DNA of 64,000 nt from Flavobacteriales bacterium (GTDB lineage: Bacteria; Bacteroidota; Bacteroidia; Flavobacteriales_F; PHOS-HE28): assembly GCA_019912395.1 (NCBI GenBank), contig JAIOIH010000014.1:80800-144799 (forward strand). The letters are read 5' to 3'. The first letter of the stretch is position 1; every line of letters begins with the position of its first letter. Below the pieces are notes generated by a model. The model did not search any database. It saw only the letters and a program-made list of their open reading frames with translations, and was not told the DNA's origin. Shown here piece by piece: positions 41,766-49,716 of the stretch. A program made the translations under genes and the position numbers.

Positions 41766-41790
41766 CAAATATAGTAAGGTATCCTAACTA
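41766..41790 (-). promoter_or_regulatory. -7 element with overlapping inverted repeat upstream of thioredoxin-like gene
   Basis: TATATTTG on the minus strand (41773-41766), adjoined by TAGTAAGG-TAT-CCTAACTA (41772-41790), a repeat with one mismatch in eight. Its TAGTTAGG arm matches the TAGTTAG arm of the palindrome at 38273-38290, suggesting a common repressor. Confidence 0.6.
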
Positions 41791-41829
41791 AACAAATTCC
41801 GACTTGATCCGAACGATGGAAGGTACCGC

Positions 41830-41876
41830 GTACAGGGTACCGGGTACAATGCCGCAGCATTTTCCGGTACCTGTAC
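41830..41876. repeat. Nested GTAC-rich hairpin downstream of nrdJ
   Basis: The outer stem pairs 41830-41843 (GTACAGGGTACCGG) with 41864-41876 (CCGGTACCTGTAC) with a single G bulge. Inside is AATGC-CGCA-GCATT (41848-41861). GGTACC occurs several times within 60 nt. On the minus strand it follows the nrdJ stop after about 30 nt and a T-rich run, so it may terminate or stabilise that transcript. Confidence 0.55.
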
Positions 41877-41906
41877 TCCGTACACTACACACTTTACAAA
41901 AAACCC

Positions 41907-44444
41907 CTACCCGCACTTGGAGCTTCCGCAGCTCCTGCACTTCAGGCAACCCTCCTCGTAGAATACGCCTTCGCTGTCGCCGCAGTCGTTGCACTTGCGA
42001 CCGCTGGCACTGGTGCCGTCCGCGATGTAGCGCGAGAGCGCACGCGCAATGCCGTTCTTCCACGTATTCAGCGTTTCATCGTAGAGGTTCAGGTTCACCA
42101 CGGTGTCCACCACGTGCGGCACGGAAACGCCTTGGCGCAGCATGCCGCTGATCAGGATCGCGTAGTTCCAGTACTCCTTGTCGAAGCTGCGGCTGAGCCC
42201 CTGGATGGTCACGCGATAATCATCGCTGTCGGCGTACTCGAGGTCGTAGATGTTCTTGCCGCTCTTCTTGTCCTTGCGTTTGTTCACCCAACCCTTTTCC
42301 ACCCACTTCGGCAGTTGGAACACGCCTTTGGCCTTGCCGGTGAAGATCTCGTAGGGCTTGCCGTCCAGTAGACCCACCACGGCGATCCAAGGCTCCAGCT
42401 CGTTGTTGAAGCGGATCACGTCGGCTTCCAGAACATCCGGGCGCTTGTTGTGCGAAACAGCGGTATCCTCCTTCTTGTTGCTGGATACGAGCACGCCGCT
42501 GCGCGATCCATCGCGATAGACGGTAACGCCCTTGAGGCCCATCTTCCAGGCTTCGCGATAGATGTTGCCCACCAGTTCGGCGGAAACGTCCGAGGGCAGG
42601 TTGATGGTGCTGCTGATGCTGTGCGTGGTGTACTTCTGTACTGCGGCTTGCAGGCGCACGCGGTGGTGCCAGTCGATATCGTTCGCCGTGCAGTTGGAGT
42701 AAGGACTTTCCTTCACGTCGGTCCTGCCCGTGGCATGCATCCAATCCACAAGGCGCGGGTGGTGAACGATGAATTCCTCCCACTGGTCACCCATGGCATC
42801 GGTGAAGGCGACGGCCTCCTTCGGTGCGTTCGGGCCAAGCTTGCGGCGACGCGTGTAGCCGAGCATGTAAACCGGCTCAATGCCGCTGCTGGTACGGGTG
42901 AGCAGGCTGAGGGTGCCCGTTGGCGCAACCGTGCTGATGCTGATGTTGCGACGACCGTTCTTCATCATGCGGGCGTGCAGCTCGGGCAGTTCGGTGGCCA
43001 GCATGTTGGTGAACTCGGAAGTGCGTTCCACGGCGGGATCGAAGCCGACAAAACTGCCGCGCTCGATCGCCATGTCGATGCTGCTGTTGAACTCGGCCTC
43101 GCACTTGGTGCGCATGATGTGCTCGGCGGCTTCCACCGCAGCCTTGCTATCGTAGGCCAGGTTCAGTGCGGCAAGCGCATCGGCCATACCGGTGAAGCCC
43201 AACCCGGTGCGACGGCCCTTGCGCCCCGTCTCGCCGAGCAACTGCCACGTCTCGCGCTCCACACGCTTTACGGCATCCGGCTCGGGGTCGTTGTCGATCT
43301 TCACCAGGATCCGTTCCACGGCCTCCAGTTCGAGGTCCACCAGATCGTCCATCAGGCGCTGCGCTTCGTATGTCACCTTGGCCAAACGGGCATGGTCGAA
43401 ACGGGCTTTCGGCGTGAAGGGATCGGTGACGAAGGAGAAGAAATTGATGGCGATCAAGCGGCAGCTGTCCCCGCCCTGCATGGCGATCTCGCCGCACGGA
43501 TTGGTGCTTTCGTTCTTGAAGCCGGGATAGATGCTCGAAGTGGAATACTTGTGCTGGCGATCCCAGAAGATGATGCCGGGTTCCGCGCTGTTGTGCGCGC
43601 ACTTGATCAGCGTGTTCCACAGCTCGCGGGCGCGAACGGTCTTGGTCACCGAAGGCGTTTTACTGTCGATGGGCCATTGGTGGGTGTATTCCGCATCGTC
43701 CTCAACGGCCTGCAGGAAGGCATCGCCCACGCGCACGCTCACGTTCGCACCGGTCACCTTGGTGAGGTCCTGCTTCATGGTGATGAACTCCTCCACATCG
43801 GGGTGGGCGATGTCCATGGTCAACATCAGGGCACCTCTCCTACCCTTCTGTGCCACTTCGCGCGTGGTGTTGCTGAAGCGCTCCATGAATGAAACGGCCC
43901 CGGTGCTGGTGCGTGCGGCATTGCTCACGGGTGCGCCGGCGGGGCGAAGGGTGCTGAGGTCGAAGCCCACGCCGCAGCGGCGCTTGAAGAGCTGTGCCAG
44001 TTGCTGGTCGTTGCGGAAGATGCCGCCGTAGCTGTCCACCGGTGCGGGGATCACCACGCAATTGCTGAGCGAGGCCAAGCGTGTGGCGTCACCCAACGAG
44101 GCCATCACACTGCCCTGCGGAACGATGTCGCGGAACCCGTCGAAAAGGTCGAAAATGCGCTTCTCGTCCAAGGGTTTGCGCTTTTTTCCATAAGCGGAAA
44201 GCAGGGCCTGTTTCTCCGCCGGGACCGGCTTGTACGAGCGCTCGATGCGCGCGAACTCCCCGGCCATGCGGAGATGCGTATCGGCGGGGGTCAGTTCGAT
44301 CAATTCACCCTTGGCATTGCGCAGGGCATATTTGTTCATCCATGTGGTGGCGGCGAGCTCATCATCCTGAAAATAGTCCAGCGCCGCAGCCAAGACCTCT
44401 TCCTGTGAATAGCTGTTGTCGGCTGCAACGACGGAGGTTCGCAT
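41907..44444 (-). CDS. nrdJ: Adenosylcobalamin-dependent (class II) ribonucleotide reductase
   Basis: 845 residues from the ATG at 44444 (MRTSVVAADNSYSQEEV). Two earlier in-frame ATGs (44480, 44558) exist, but a -7-like TACTTTTTG at 44467-44459 lies just before 44444. Active-site motifs are STNPCGEIAM, LSNCVVIPAP and STVAPTGTLSLL. The C-terminal redox tail is Cys-rich (CNDCGDSEGVFYEEGC, CRSCGSSKCG). It makes deoxyribonucleotides with or without oxygen using vitamin B12, fitting a facultative anaerobe. No cobalamin riboswitch was seen in front of it. Confidence 0.93.
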   Translation of the reverse strand: MRTSVVAADNSYSQEEVLAAALDYFQDDELAATTWMNKYALRNAKGELIELTPADTHLRMAGEFARIERSYKPVPAEKQALLSAYGKKRKPLDEKRIFDLFDGFRDIVPQGSVMASLGDATRLASLSNCVVIPAPVDSYGGIFRNDQQLAQLFKRRCGVGFDLSTLRPAGAPVSNAARTSTGAVSFMERFSNTTREVAQKGRRGALMLTMDIAHPDVEEFITMKQDLTKVTGANVSVRVGDAFLQAVEDDAEYTHQWPIDSKTPSVTKTVRARELWNTLIKCAHNSAEPGIIFWDRQHKYSTSSIYPGFKNESTNPCGEIAMQGGDSCRLIAINFFSFVTDPFTPKARFDHARLAKVTYEAQRLMDDLVDLELEAVERILVKIDNDPEPDAVKRVERETWQLLGETGRKGRRTGLGFTGMADALAALNLAYDSKAAVEAAEHIMRTKCEAEFNSSIDMAIERGSFVGFDPAVERTSEFTNMLATELPELHARMMKNGRRNISISTVAPTGTLSLLTRTSSGIEPVYMLGYTRRRKLGPNAPKEAVAFTDAMGDQWEEFIVHHPRLVDWMHATGRTDVKESPYSNCTANDIDWHHRVRLQAAVQKYTTHSISSTINLPSDVSAELVGNIYREAWKMGLKGVTVYRDGSRSGVLVSSNKKEDTAVSHNKRPDVLEADVIRFNNELEPWIAVVGLLDGKPYEIFTGKAKGVFQLPKWVEKGWVNKRKDKKSGKNIYDLEYADSDDYRVTIQGLSRSFDKEYWNYAILISGMLRQGVSVPHVVDTVVNLNLYDETLNTWKNGIARALSRYIADGTSASGRKCNDCGDSEGVFYEEGCLKCRSCGSSKCG

Positions 44445-44924
44445 GGCGATGGCTTCTTCAAAAAGTATGGCTTGTGGCATGGTCGTGGATCCCTGTTTCG
44501 CGGGTTTCAAAGCTGCAAGATCCAGTCCTTGCCATGGGTCATTTGCCCGATCGATCATCCACAGCGTTATGAACGATCCCCTTGGATCGTGGATTGCGTG
44601 TTGATAGAACGGAGATGGGTAGAATCAGCGTGGATCTGGGGAGCGCGCGCAATGAGTGGAGAACAGGGGCAGGTGATCCATGACCGGACCGGGGCCGGGG
44701 ACTTCAGTGGTCCACACCTGCTGTCCCATACGTGAAGGGCACGGCATTTTTTTTGTCGACCAGCACCGAAAGGTGATATGGCCATGTGGAGTTACAGGGT
44801 GAGCGAGGACCCCGTCACCGATCACTTGTCATCAATTGGATCAAAAACAGCAAAGGCACCCTCTCGGGCGCCTTCACCGACTTTCACCATGCCCCAAGGA
44901 AGTAGGACAATGGCAATTGGATCA
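44445..44924. other. Gap between nrdJ and the fasciclin gene
   Basis: 480 nt with no convincing gene. It contains the proposed nrdJ -7 element (44467-44459) and the terminator of the fasciclin gene (44853-44874). The rest has short, poorly composed open frames and no recognisable repeat or operator. Part of it would be coding if an earlier nrdJ start were used. Confidence 0.6.
44853..44874 (-). terminator. Terminator of the fasciclin gene
   Basis: AAGGCACCC-TCTC-GGGCGCCTT, a 9-bp stem with one mismatch. On the minus strand it is followed by GCTGTTTTTGA. It lies about 50 nt after the fasciclin stop. Confidence 0.75.
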
Positions 44925-45473
44925 CTACCCCGGCAGGAGCACTTTGTCGATCACGCAGACCAAGCCGTTCGCGGCCGGCACCGTCCCTACGATCTTGGCA
45001 TCGTTCACCATGGCCTGGCCATCCTTCACATGGAAGGTGACGTTGCCCCCGTTCACCATCCCTTGCACTTGGCCGTCGCGCAGGTCCTCCGGCTTGAAGA
45101 CCCCCAAGGCCACATGGTATTCAAGGATGTTGATGAGGTCATCCCGTTGTTCAGTCTTCAACAAACCTTCCACGGTACCGGCGGGAAGGGCATCGAAGGC
45201 CGCATTGGTGGGCGCGAACACCGTAAAGGGCCCGGCATTGGAAAGGGCATCCACAAGCTCGGCCGTGGTCACCGCCGTTACCAGTGTAGTATGGTCGGGG
45301 GAACTTACGGCCACGCCCACCACGTTCGGTTGCGATTCCGCATCCACCACGGTGGATTGGCCACCGTCCTTGATCACGGCACCGGATGCTTCCGGAGTTG
45401 TGGCCTCAGGGCTTCCGCCACAAGAGGCAAGGAAGGCGATCAAAGCGAGCGATGTGAGTTGCTTCATGTTCAT
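44925..45473 (-). CDS. Fasciclin (FAS1) domain lipoprotein
   Basis: 182 residues from the ATG at 45473, with a lipoprotein signal (LIAFLASCGGS). One FAS1 domain covers the C-terminal 130 residues: FTVFAPTNAAFDALPAGTVE, ILEYHVALG and ANGLVCVIDKVLLP. FAS1 proteins mediate adhesion or bind heme-like ligands. It follows the nos operon on the same strand after a 227-nt gap that contains a TGAC-CCTT-GTCA site, so it appears to be an independent member of the anaerobic regulon. Confidence 0.85.
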   Translation of the reverse strand: MNMKQLTSLALIAFLASCGGSPEATTPEASGAVIKDGGQSTVVDAESQPNVVGVAVSSPDHTTLVTAVTTAELVDALSNAGPFTVFAPTNAAFDALPAGTVEGLLKTEQRDDLINILEYHVALGVFKPEDLRDGQVQGMVNGGNVTFHVKDGQAMVNDAKIVGTVPAANGLVCVIDKVLLPG

Positions 45474-45562
45474 GGTGGAGGAGTTTAATGGTGAGGGTGT
45501 TTGTATGGTCAAAGATGGACGAACAGCTTTTACAATAAGCTGACGGAACGCAGTTGAAGGAA

Positions 45563-45574
45563 TGACCCTTGTCA
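45563..45574. promoter_or_regulatory. Crp/Fnr-type site upstream of fasciclin gene
   Basis: TGAC-CCTT-GTCA. Extended sequence and the CCTT spacer closely match the sites at 39383 and 52287. At 35.5 nt on the minus strand lies GCTTATTG, a poor -7 match, so the promoter is less certain than the others. Confidence 0.55.
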
Positions 45575-45700
45575 GAGAGCCGTGGTGAGCGGTGACTGGC
45601 GGCCACTTACCGGGCCGGAGCCTGAACCCTCCGTGTGCTTCCTGTTCCGTGGCCGTGCTTCGCGTTGCTGACAAAGGTAGCAGGACGGGACAACCCGAGC

Positions 45701-46468
45701 TCAAAGATCCTTCCTTCCGAAAGCGCGGAAAGCGAACAGGGAGGGTATCGCTACCCATGCCATGAGGGCCGCCAGTGAGACCAGGATACCGCGGACATTC
45801 CCGAAGAACTTCTCGTACACCGCACCGCTATAGCCCATCATGGCGGCAAGGTCCACTTTCAACAGCACCATGATGCGGCCGAGGTCGATCGGGTCCAAGG
45901 CGGCCAAAGGCACGATCCAGGGTTCAATGGGATAATCGCTGAAGGCGAACATCACCCACAGCAGCACCGCATCATATACCAGTACGAAGAGAAACCAGAC
46001 CACCAGGCCCAATCCCACGCCACGCGCCTTTTCCCTGTTCTTGATCGCGATCAGTGAACCGATGGCCACGAACACCAGCGTAAGCATTACGCAGGCCAGT
46101 ATCAGCGTAAAGGACGCCCCGTTCGGCAGGAATGCCACCAACGGGATCCCAGCGCCCAGCAATGCACCCAGCACCAGGGCGGTGCCCAGCGCCAGCATCT
46201 GTCCGCTCAGGATCTTCGATCGCCGCAAGGGCTGAACCGCCAACAGCTCGGTGAATTCCATGGCATCGTACAGGTATACGATGGTGAAGACCGATGAAAC
46301 GAGCGGCACCAAGGCCAACAGCACTTGGGACAAGCTCAACATGGCCTTCACGGGTTGATCCTCCAGCTGGAACAAGCCCAAGCTGATCGCCAGCAACAAC
46401 AGCATCCAACCCGCCACGAACTTGTTCCGCGCCAGGTCTATCAGGGTGTACTTATATACTTTCCACAT
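45701..46468 (-). CDS. nosY: NosY, permease of the Cu-site maturation ABC transporter
   Basis: 255 residues with six helices, starting MWKVYKYTLIDLARNKFVAG. The motif MEFTELLAVQPLRRSKILSG is typical of NosY. With NosF and NosD it forms the transporter needed to assemble the CuZ cluster of N2O reductase, probably delivering sulfur. It overlaps the end of nosF by 17 nt and is the last gene of the nos operon. Confidence 0.92.
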   Translation of the reverse strand: MWKVYKYTLIDLARNKFVAGWMLLLLAISLGLFQLEDQPVKAMLSLSQVLLALVPLVSSVFTIVYLYDAMEFTELLAVQPLRRSKILSGQMLALGTALVLGALLGAGIPLVAFLPNGASFTLILACVMLTLVFVAIGSLIAIKNREKARGVGLGLVVWFLFVLVYDAVLLWVMFAFSDYPIEPWIVPLAALDPIDLGRIMVLLKVDLAAMMGYSGAVYEKFFGNVRGILVSLAALMAWVAIPSLFAFRAFGRKDL

Positions 46469-47189
46469 GCGCTTCGGTGTTGCTGATGAGCATGGCGGGG
46501 ATGGCCTTCGAGAGCCGGTTCTGACCGGTGGCCGCCAGCAGGTCCTCCGGTGGAAGCAGAAAGCGCAACGTGCCGTCCTGCAGGTAGGCCACGCGATCGG
46601 CCAAGGCCTCCACTTCCTCCATGAGGTGGCTGGTAATGAGCACGGTGCAACCCGTGCGCTTGATCTCCCGCACGGCCTTGAGCACGATCCCGGAGCTCAA
46701 CGGGTCCAGGCCCGCCGTGGGCTCGTCCAGTACCAGTACGCTGGGGGAATAACGGAAGGCCAACACCGCGCTCACTTTCTGGCGCTGCCCTCCGGAGAGC
46801 GTGCCCAAGCGTTTCTCCATCATGGCATCCACCCCCAGGTCGCGGACCAAAGGACCTTCAGCACGGCCCTTTTTACTGCCGCGGATGTCATCCATGAGAT
46901 CGATGAGCTGCCCGATCTTCAGTTCGTTGGGGAAGCGCGAGATCTGTGGCATGTGCCCCACATGATGCCGGTACTTCGGGTCCGGCCCCACGGGTTCGCC
47001 ATTCACCGTGATGGTCCCGGTGGTGGCATGCACCAAGCCCAGCAGGCATTTGATCATGGTGGTCTTTCCCGAGCCGTTGGGTCCGATCACCGAAACGGTC
47101 TCGCCGGGTTCGAAGCGTGCACTGAACTCACGCAGCGCCCACATCCTACCGTACTTCTTGCCGACGTTCTCAAAGGTTACGCGTGCCAT
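46452..47189 (-). CDS. nosF: NosF, ATPase of the Cu-site maturation ABC transporter
   Basis: 245 residues. Walker A is GPNGSGKTTMIKCLLGL, the signature is LSGGQRQKVSAVL and Walker B is VLVLDEPTAGLDPLS. It powers NosY/NosD. It overlaps nosD upstream by 20 nt and nosY downstream by 17 nt, indicating tight coupling. Confidence 0.95.
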   Translation of the reverse strand: MARVTFENVGKKYGRMWALREFSARFEPGETVSVIGPNGSGKTTMIKCLLGLVHATTGTITVNGEPVGPDPKYRHHVGHMPQISRFPNELKIGQLIDLMDDIRGSKKGRAEGPLVRDLGVDAMMEKRLGTLSGGQRQKVSAVLAFRYSPSVLVLDEPTAGLDPLSSGIVLKAVREIKRTGCTVLITSHLMEEVEALADRVAYLQDGTLRFLLPPEDLLAATGQNRLSKAIPAMLISNTEAHVESI

Positions 47190-48438
47190 GCGGTGATCTC
47201 ATCAAGGGTTTATCATCTTCAAGGCCCGGGGGTGTCATCGACGGTACCAGTCGCTCGGCCCGGTCCAGTAATTGGGTAAGCAGGCTTCGCGACAACACCA
47301 CCGCATAGGGCATGCGCTCGTTCACCATCGCGAAGAGGCTTACCGGTCGGAAGGGAACGTCTCCCGTGCCGTCGTGCTCCAGGTCGTAGCCCTGATAGCG
47401 GTCCCAGTAGTTGCCGCTAAAGCTGTTGTATACCGGGTTACCATTGGTGCTCATGTCGAAGGTGTTGCCAATGAAGCTGTTTCCCGTGAACCTGCCATCG
47501 GTGGCATTGGCGAACAGGCGCAGCGCCCAGCCATTGGCCTGGAAGATGTTCCCGTTCACCTCGGCCCGGTTGCAGCCGTCCACCAGCATGCCCGTGGTGT
47601 TGTTGATGAACTGGTTGCTGTCGATCACCACATCATTGATCTCCTTCAACAGCAGCCCGTAGGAACTGGCACCCCGGTTGCTGATGAACCGATTGCGGCG
47701 CATCTCCACCTCCTTGCTGTACATCACGGCCACGCCCGCTCCGTTCTCCGTGAAGAGATTGTCCGAGTAGGTATCGCGGTGGCTGAACATGAAATGCAGG
47801 CCATAGCGCGAGTTCCGCATGCTTTTGTTGCGGCGTACATGACTGTCCGTGACGAACTCGAAGTAGATGCCGTCGCGGTGGTCCTGCGATACGTTGTCCA
47901 CGACCTCCGCCCCGGAACAGCGCCACAGGTGAATGCCGTTGGCTTGGCGGGTCTCGATCTCATCGGGGTCGCCCAGCACGGAATTTCCGGCGACGACCGT
48001 GTTGCGCGAGTTGGAGACGTGAATGGCAAAGAAGCAATGCTCCAGGACATTGTCCAGGATCTTCACATTGTCGCTCTTCTTTACCTTGATACCGGCATTG
48101 TCGTCGATGTTGCTGAGCAGGGTGCCGCGTACCACGAAGCCCTGAACGGTCACGTCCGGCGCGGTGATCACCAGCACATCGCCTTGCCTTCCCCCATCGA
48201 TCACCGGCCTCCCGATGCCGATCAATGTGAGGGGCCGATCGATGGTAAGGGTCCCCTCGGAATAGGTGCCCTGCAATACCCGGATGGTGTCATGGGGCTC
48301 CGCGGACGCCAAGGCCACGGCCAGTTTTTTGTGGACCCCGTCGGGGCCTACCGTCCAGGTTCTTGCCACCAGCGGACCCGTAGCCCACAGCACCAGAAGC
48401 AGTGCGGCCACGCGGTGCCCTGCGCGGTTGCCCGTCAT
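47170..48438 (-). CDS. nosD: NosD periplasmic copper-processing protein
   Basis: 422 residues with a signal peptide. It is a right-handed parallel beta-helix with many N-x-hydrophobic repeats (GFVVRGTLLSNIDDNAGIKV, NRFISNRGASSYGLLLKEIN, FIGNTFDMSTNGNPVYNSFS) and GNYWDRYQGYDLEHDGTGD near the C-terminus. NosD accepts copper from NosL and works with NosFY in building CuZ. It overlaps nosL by 4 nt. Confidence 0.93.
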   Translation of the reverse strand: MTGNRAGHRVAALLLVLWATGPLVARTWTVGPDGVHKKLAVALASAEPHDTIRVLQGTYSEGTLTIDRPLTLIGIGRPVIDGGRQGDVLVITAPDVTVQGFVVRGTLLSNIDDNAGIKVKKSDNVKILDNVLEHCFFAIHVSNSRNTVVAGNSVLGDPDEIETRQANGIHLWRCSGAEVVDNVSQDHRDGIYFEFVTDSHVRRNKSMRNSRYGLHFMFSHRDTYSDNLFTENGAGVAVMYSKEVEMRRNRFISNRGASSYGLLLKEINDVVIDSNQFINNTTGMLVDGCNRAEVNGNIFQANGWALRLFANATDGRFTGNSFIGNTFDMSTNGNPVYNSFSGNYWDRYQGYDLEHDGTGDVPFRPVSLFAMVNERMPYAVVLSRSLLTQLLDRAERLVPSMTPPGLEDDKPLMRSPHGTRNL

Positions 48439-48878
48439 TCGTCGGTGAATAGCTTCTTCACCGCAGGCCAGTCCAACTCTTCGCCCGGGAAGTGTTCCTC
48501 AGCGACCTTGCGGTCGGCGGCGGAAGAGAATGCGGCCACATTGCCGCGCATGGGGCTCTTCAGCGTGGGAGCGTGCAAATAGAATGCGGTTTTGGCATCG
48601 ATGAGCGTTCCGGGATGTGCAAAGTCCGAGACATACCAGCCCTTCACTTCCTCCTCCACCAAGCGGCCTTCATGGCTCACGAAGGGTACCATGCACTCGG
48701 GTGCATCGAAAACGTAGCTGCGCCCTTTCACCGTTTGGAGGGCAGCACCGAACTTGGCGTCCATCACGTTCATGCGGCAATGGGCACATTCGTCGGAGCC
48801 GTACTTGATCTCCGGCTGGCCCACGGAGCAACTGGAGGCCAGCATGAGCATACCAGCGGAGATGATGAGGTTTTTCAT
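48435..48878 (-). CDS. nosL: NosL copper chaperone lipoprotein
   Basis: 147 residues with a lipoprotein signal (LMLASSCSVG). The copper motif ECAHCRMNVMDAKFGA contains the CxxC-x-M pattern of NosL, followed by FDAPECMVPF and WYVSDFAHPG. It supplies Cu(I) to NosD/NosZ in the periplasm. It overlaps nosD by ATGA and begins 1 nt after the upstream membrane-protein stop. Confidence 0.95.
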   Translation of the reverse strand: MKNLIISAGMLMLASSCSVGQPEIKYGSDECAHCRMNVMDAKFGAALQTVKGRSYVFDAPECMVPFVSHEGRLVEEEVKGWYVSDFAHPGTLIDAKTAFYLHAPTLKSPMRGNVAAFSSAADRKVAEEHFPGEELDWPAVKKLFTDE

Positions 48879-48879
48879 G

Positions 48880-49464
48880 TCAACTTTTTGGGATGGACAC
48901 AGTGCGGGGTTTCAGCCACTCGCGCAGAAAGACAAACACCGCCATGGATATGGAGACGAAGAGCACATAGCCCCCCACGTCCGGGTAGGACCAGGCCTCA
49001 AAGTTAAGCAGTGTCTTGTGCCCGAACAGGGGCGGCTGGTAGGCCATGCCCTCGATCTTGATCGCCGCGTGCGGATCCAGGTTATGGCCGTAGTTCCAGC
49101 CCCACGAGTACATGTCCCACATGGCCCAGAGCACGAATGCAAAAAGTGCGAAGAGCCAGCTTCCCAAGGCCCAGCGCCTCCCGATCAACGCCGCCAGAAG
49201 GCCCCAACCGATCAACATGCCGAACACATAGCGCATGATCTTGAACTCGGGGAACATCTCGTTATGAATGGTGGCCATGCCGATGTAGTGGTTCAGCCCG
49301 TTGATCTGGTCCACATTGCCAGAGAACCGGTTGTGGTGGATCTGCAACAACAGGCCCTCGGGGTACTGCGGGGCCAGCAGGTCGATGCGCCAAATGGGCT
49401 GCACCAGATTGATGCTCAACGCAAGAGCGGCGATGGCGATGAGGATGCGGGAGATCGGGCGCAT
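48880..49464 (-). CDS. nos-operon multi-helix membrane protein of unknown function (NosB-like candidate)
   Basis: 194 residues with four to five helices. Periplasmic-looking segments are rich in His, Met and Trp (NHYIGMATIHNEMFPEFKIM, AMWDMYSWGWNYGHNLDPH), which could bind copper. Clade II nos clusters usually carry a membrane gene called nosB next to nosZ; this position fits, but I cannot confirm homology. It lies 252 nt after nosZ, with a hairpin in between, and directly before nosL. Confidence 0.7.
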   Translation of the reverse strand: MRPISRILIAIAALALSINLVQPIWRIDLLAPQYPEGLLLQIHHNRFSGNVDQINGLNHYIGMATIHNEMFPEFKIMRYVFGMLIGWGLLAALIGRRWALGSWLFALFAFVLWAMWDMYSWGWNYGHNLDPHAAIKIEGMAYQPPLFGHKTLLNFEAWSYPDVGGYVLFVSISMAVFVFLREWLKPRTVSIPKS

Positions 49465-49650
49465 GGGAGAAGGTCGTTGGGTTTTGCCGATATGGGGGAA
49501 GGAAGAATGCCAGGAGAACCGATGGGCATGGCAGGCTGGCCGGTGCCCTGTCCCAATATGGTCCGCTACGGAACGGGAAGGGCCTTGCGGAGTTGACTAG
49601 TAGTGACCAGCCACCGGTGGCCAGGGATGCACAATGCCCTCGAAAGGAAG

Positions 49651-49692
49651 CGCCCGGCCCTTTGCACCCTGATGGATGCTTGGGGCCGGGCG
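49651..49692 (-). terminator. Hairpin between nosZ and the downstream nos genes
   Basis: CGCCCGGCCC (49651-49660) pairs perfectly with GGGCCGGGCG (49683-49692) around a 22-nt loop. On the minus strand it is followed by CTTCCTTTCG, only modestly T-rich. It lies 24 nt after the nosZ stop and may partly terminate or protect the nosZ message, giving more NosZ than accessory proteins. Confidence 0.6.
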
Positions 49693-49716
49693 TTCTTCGT
49701 TCATTCTCGCTTGAGG

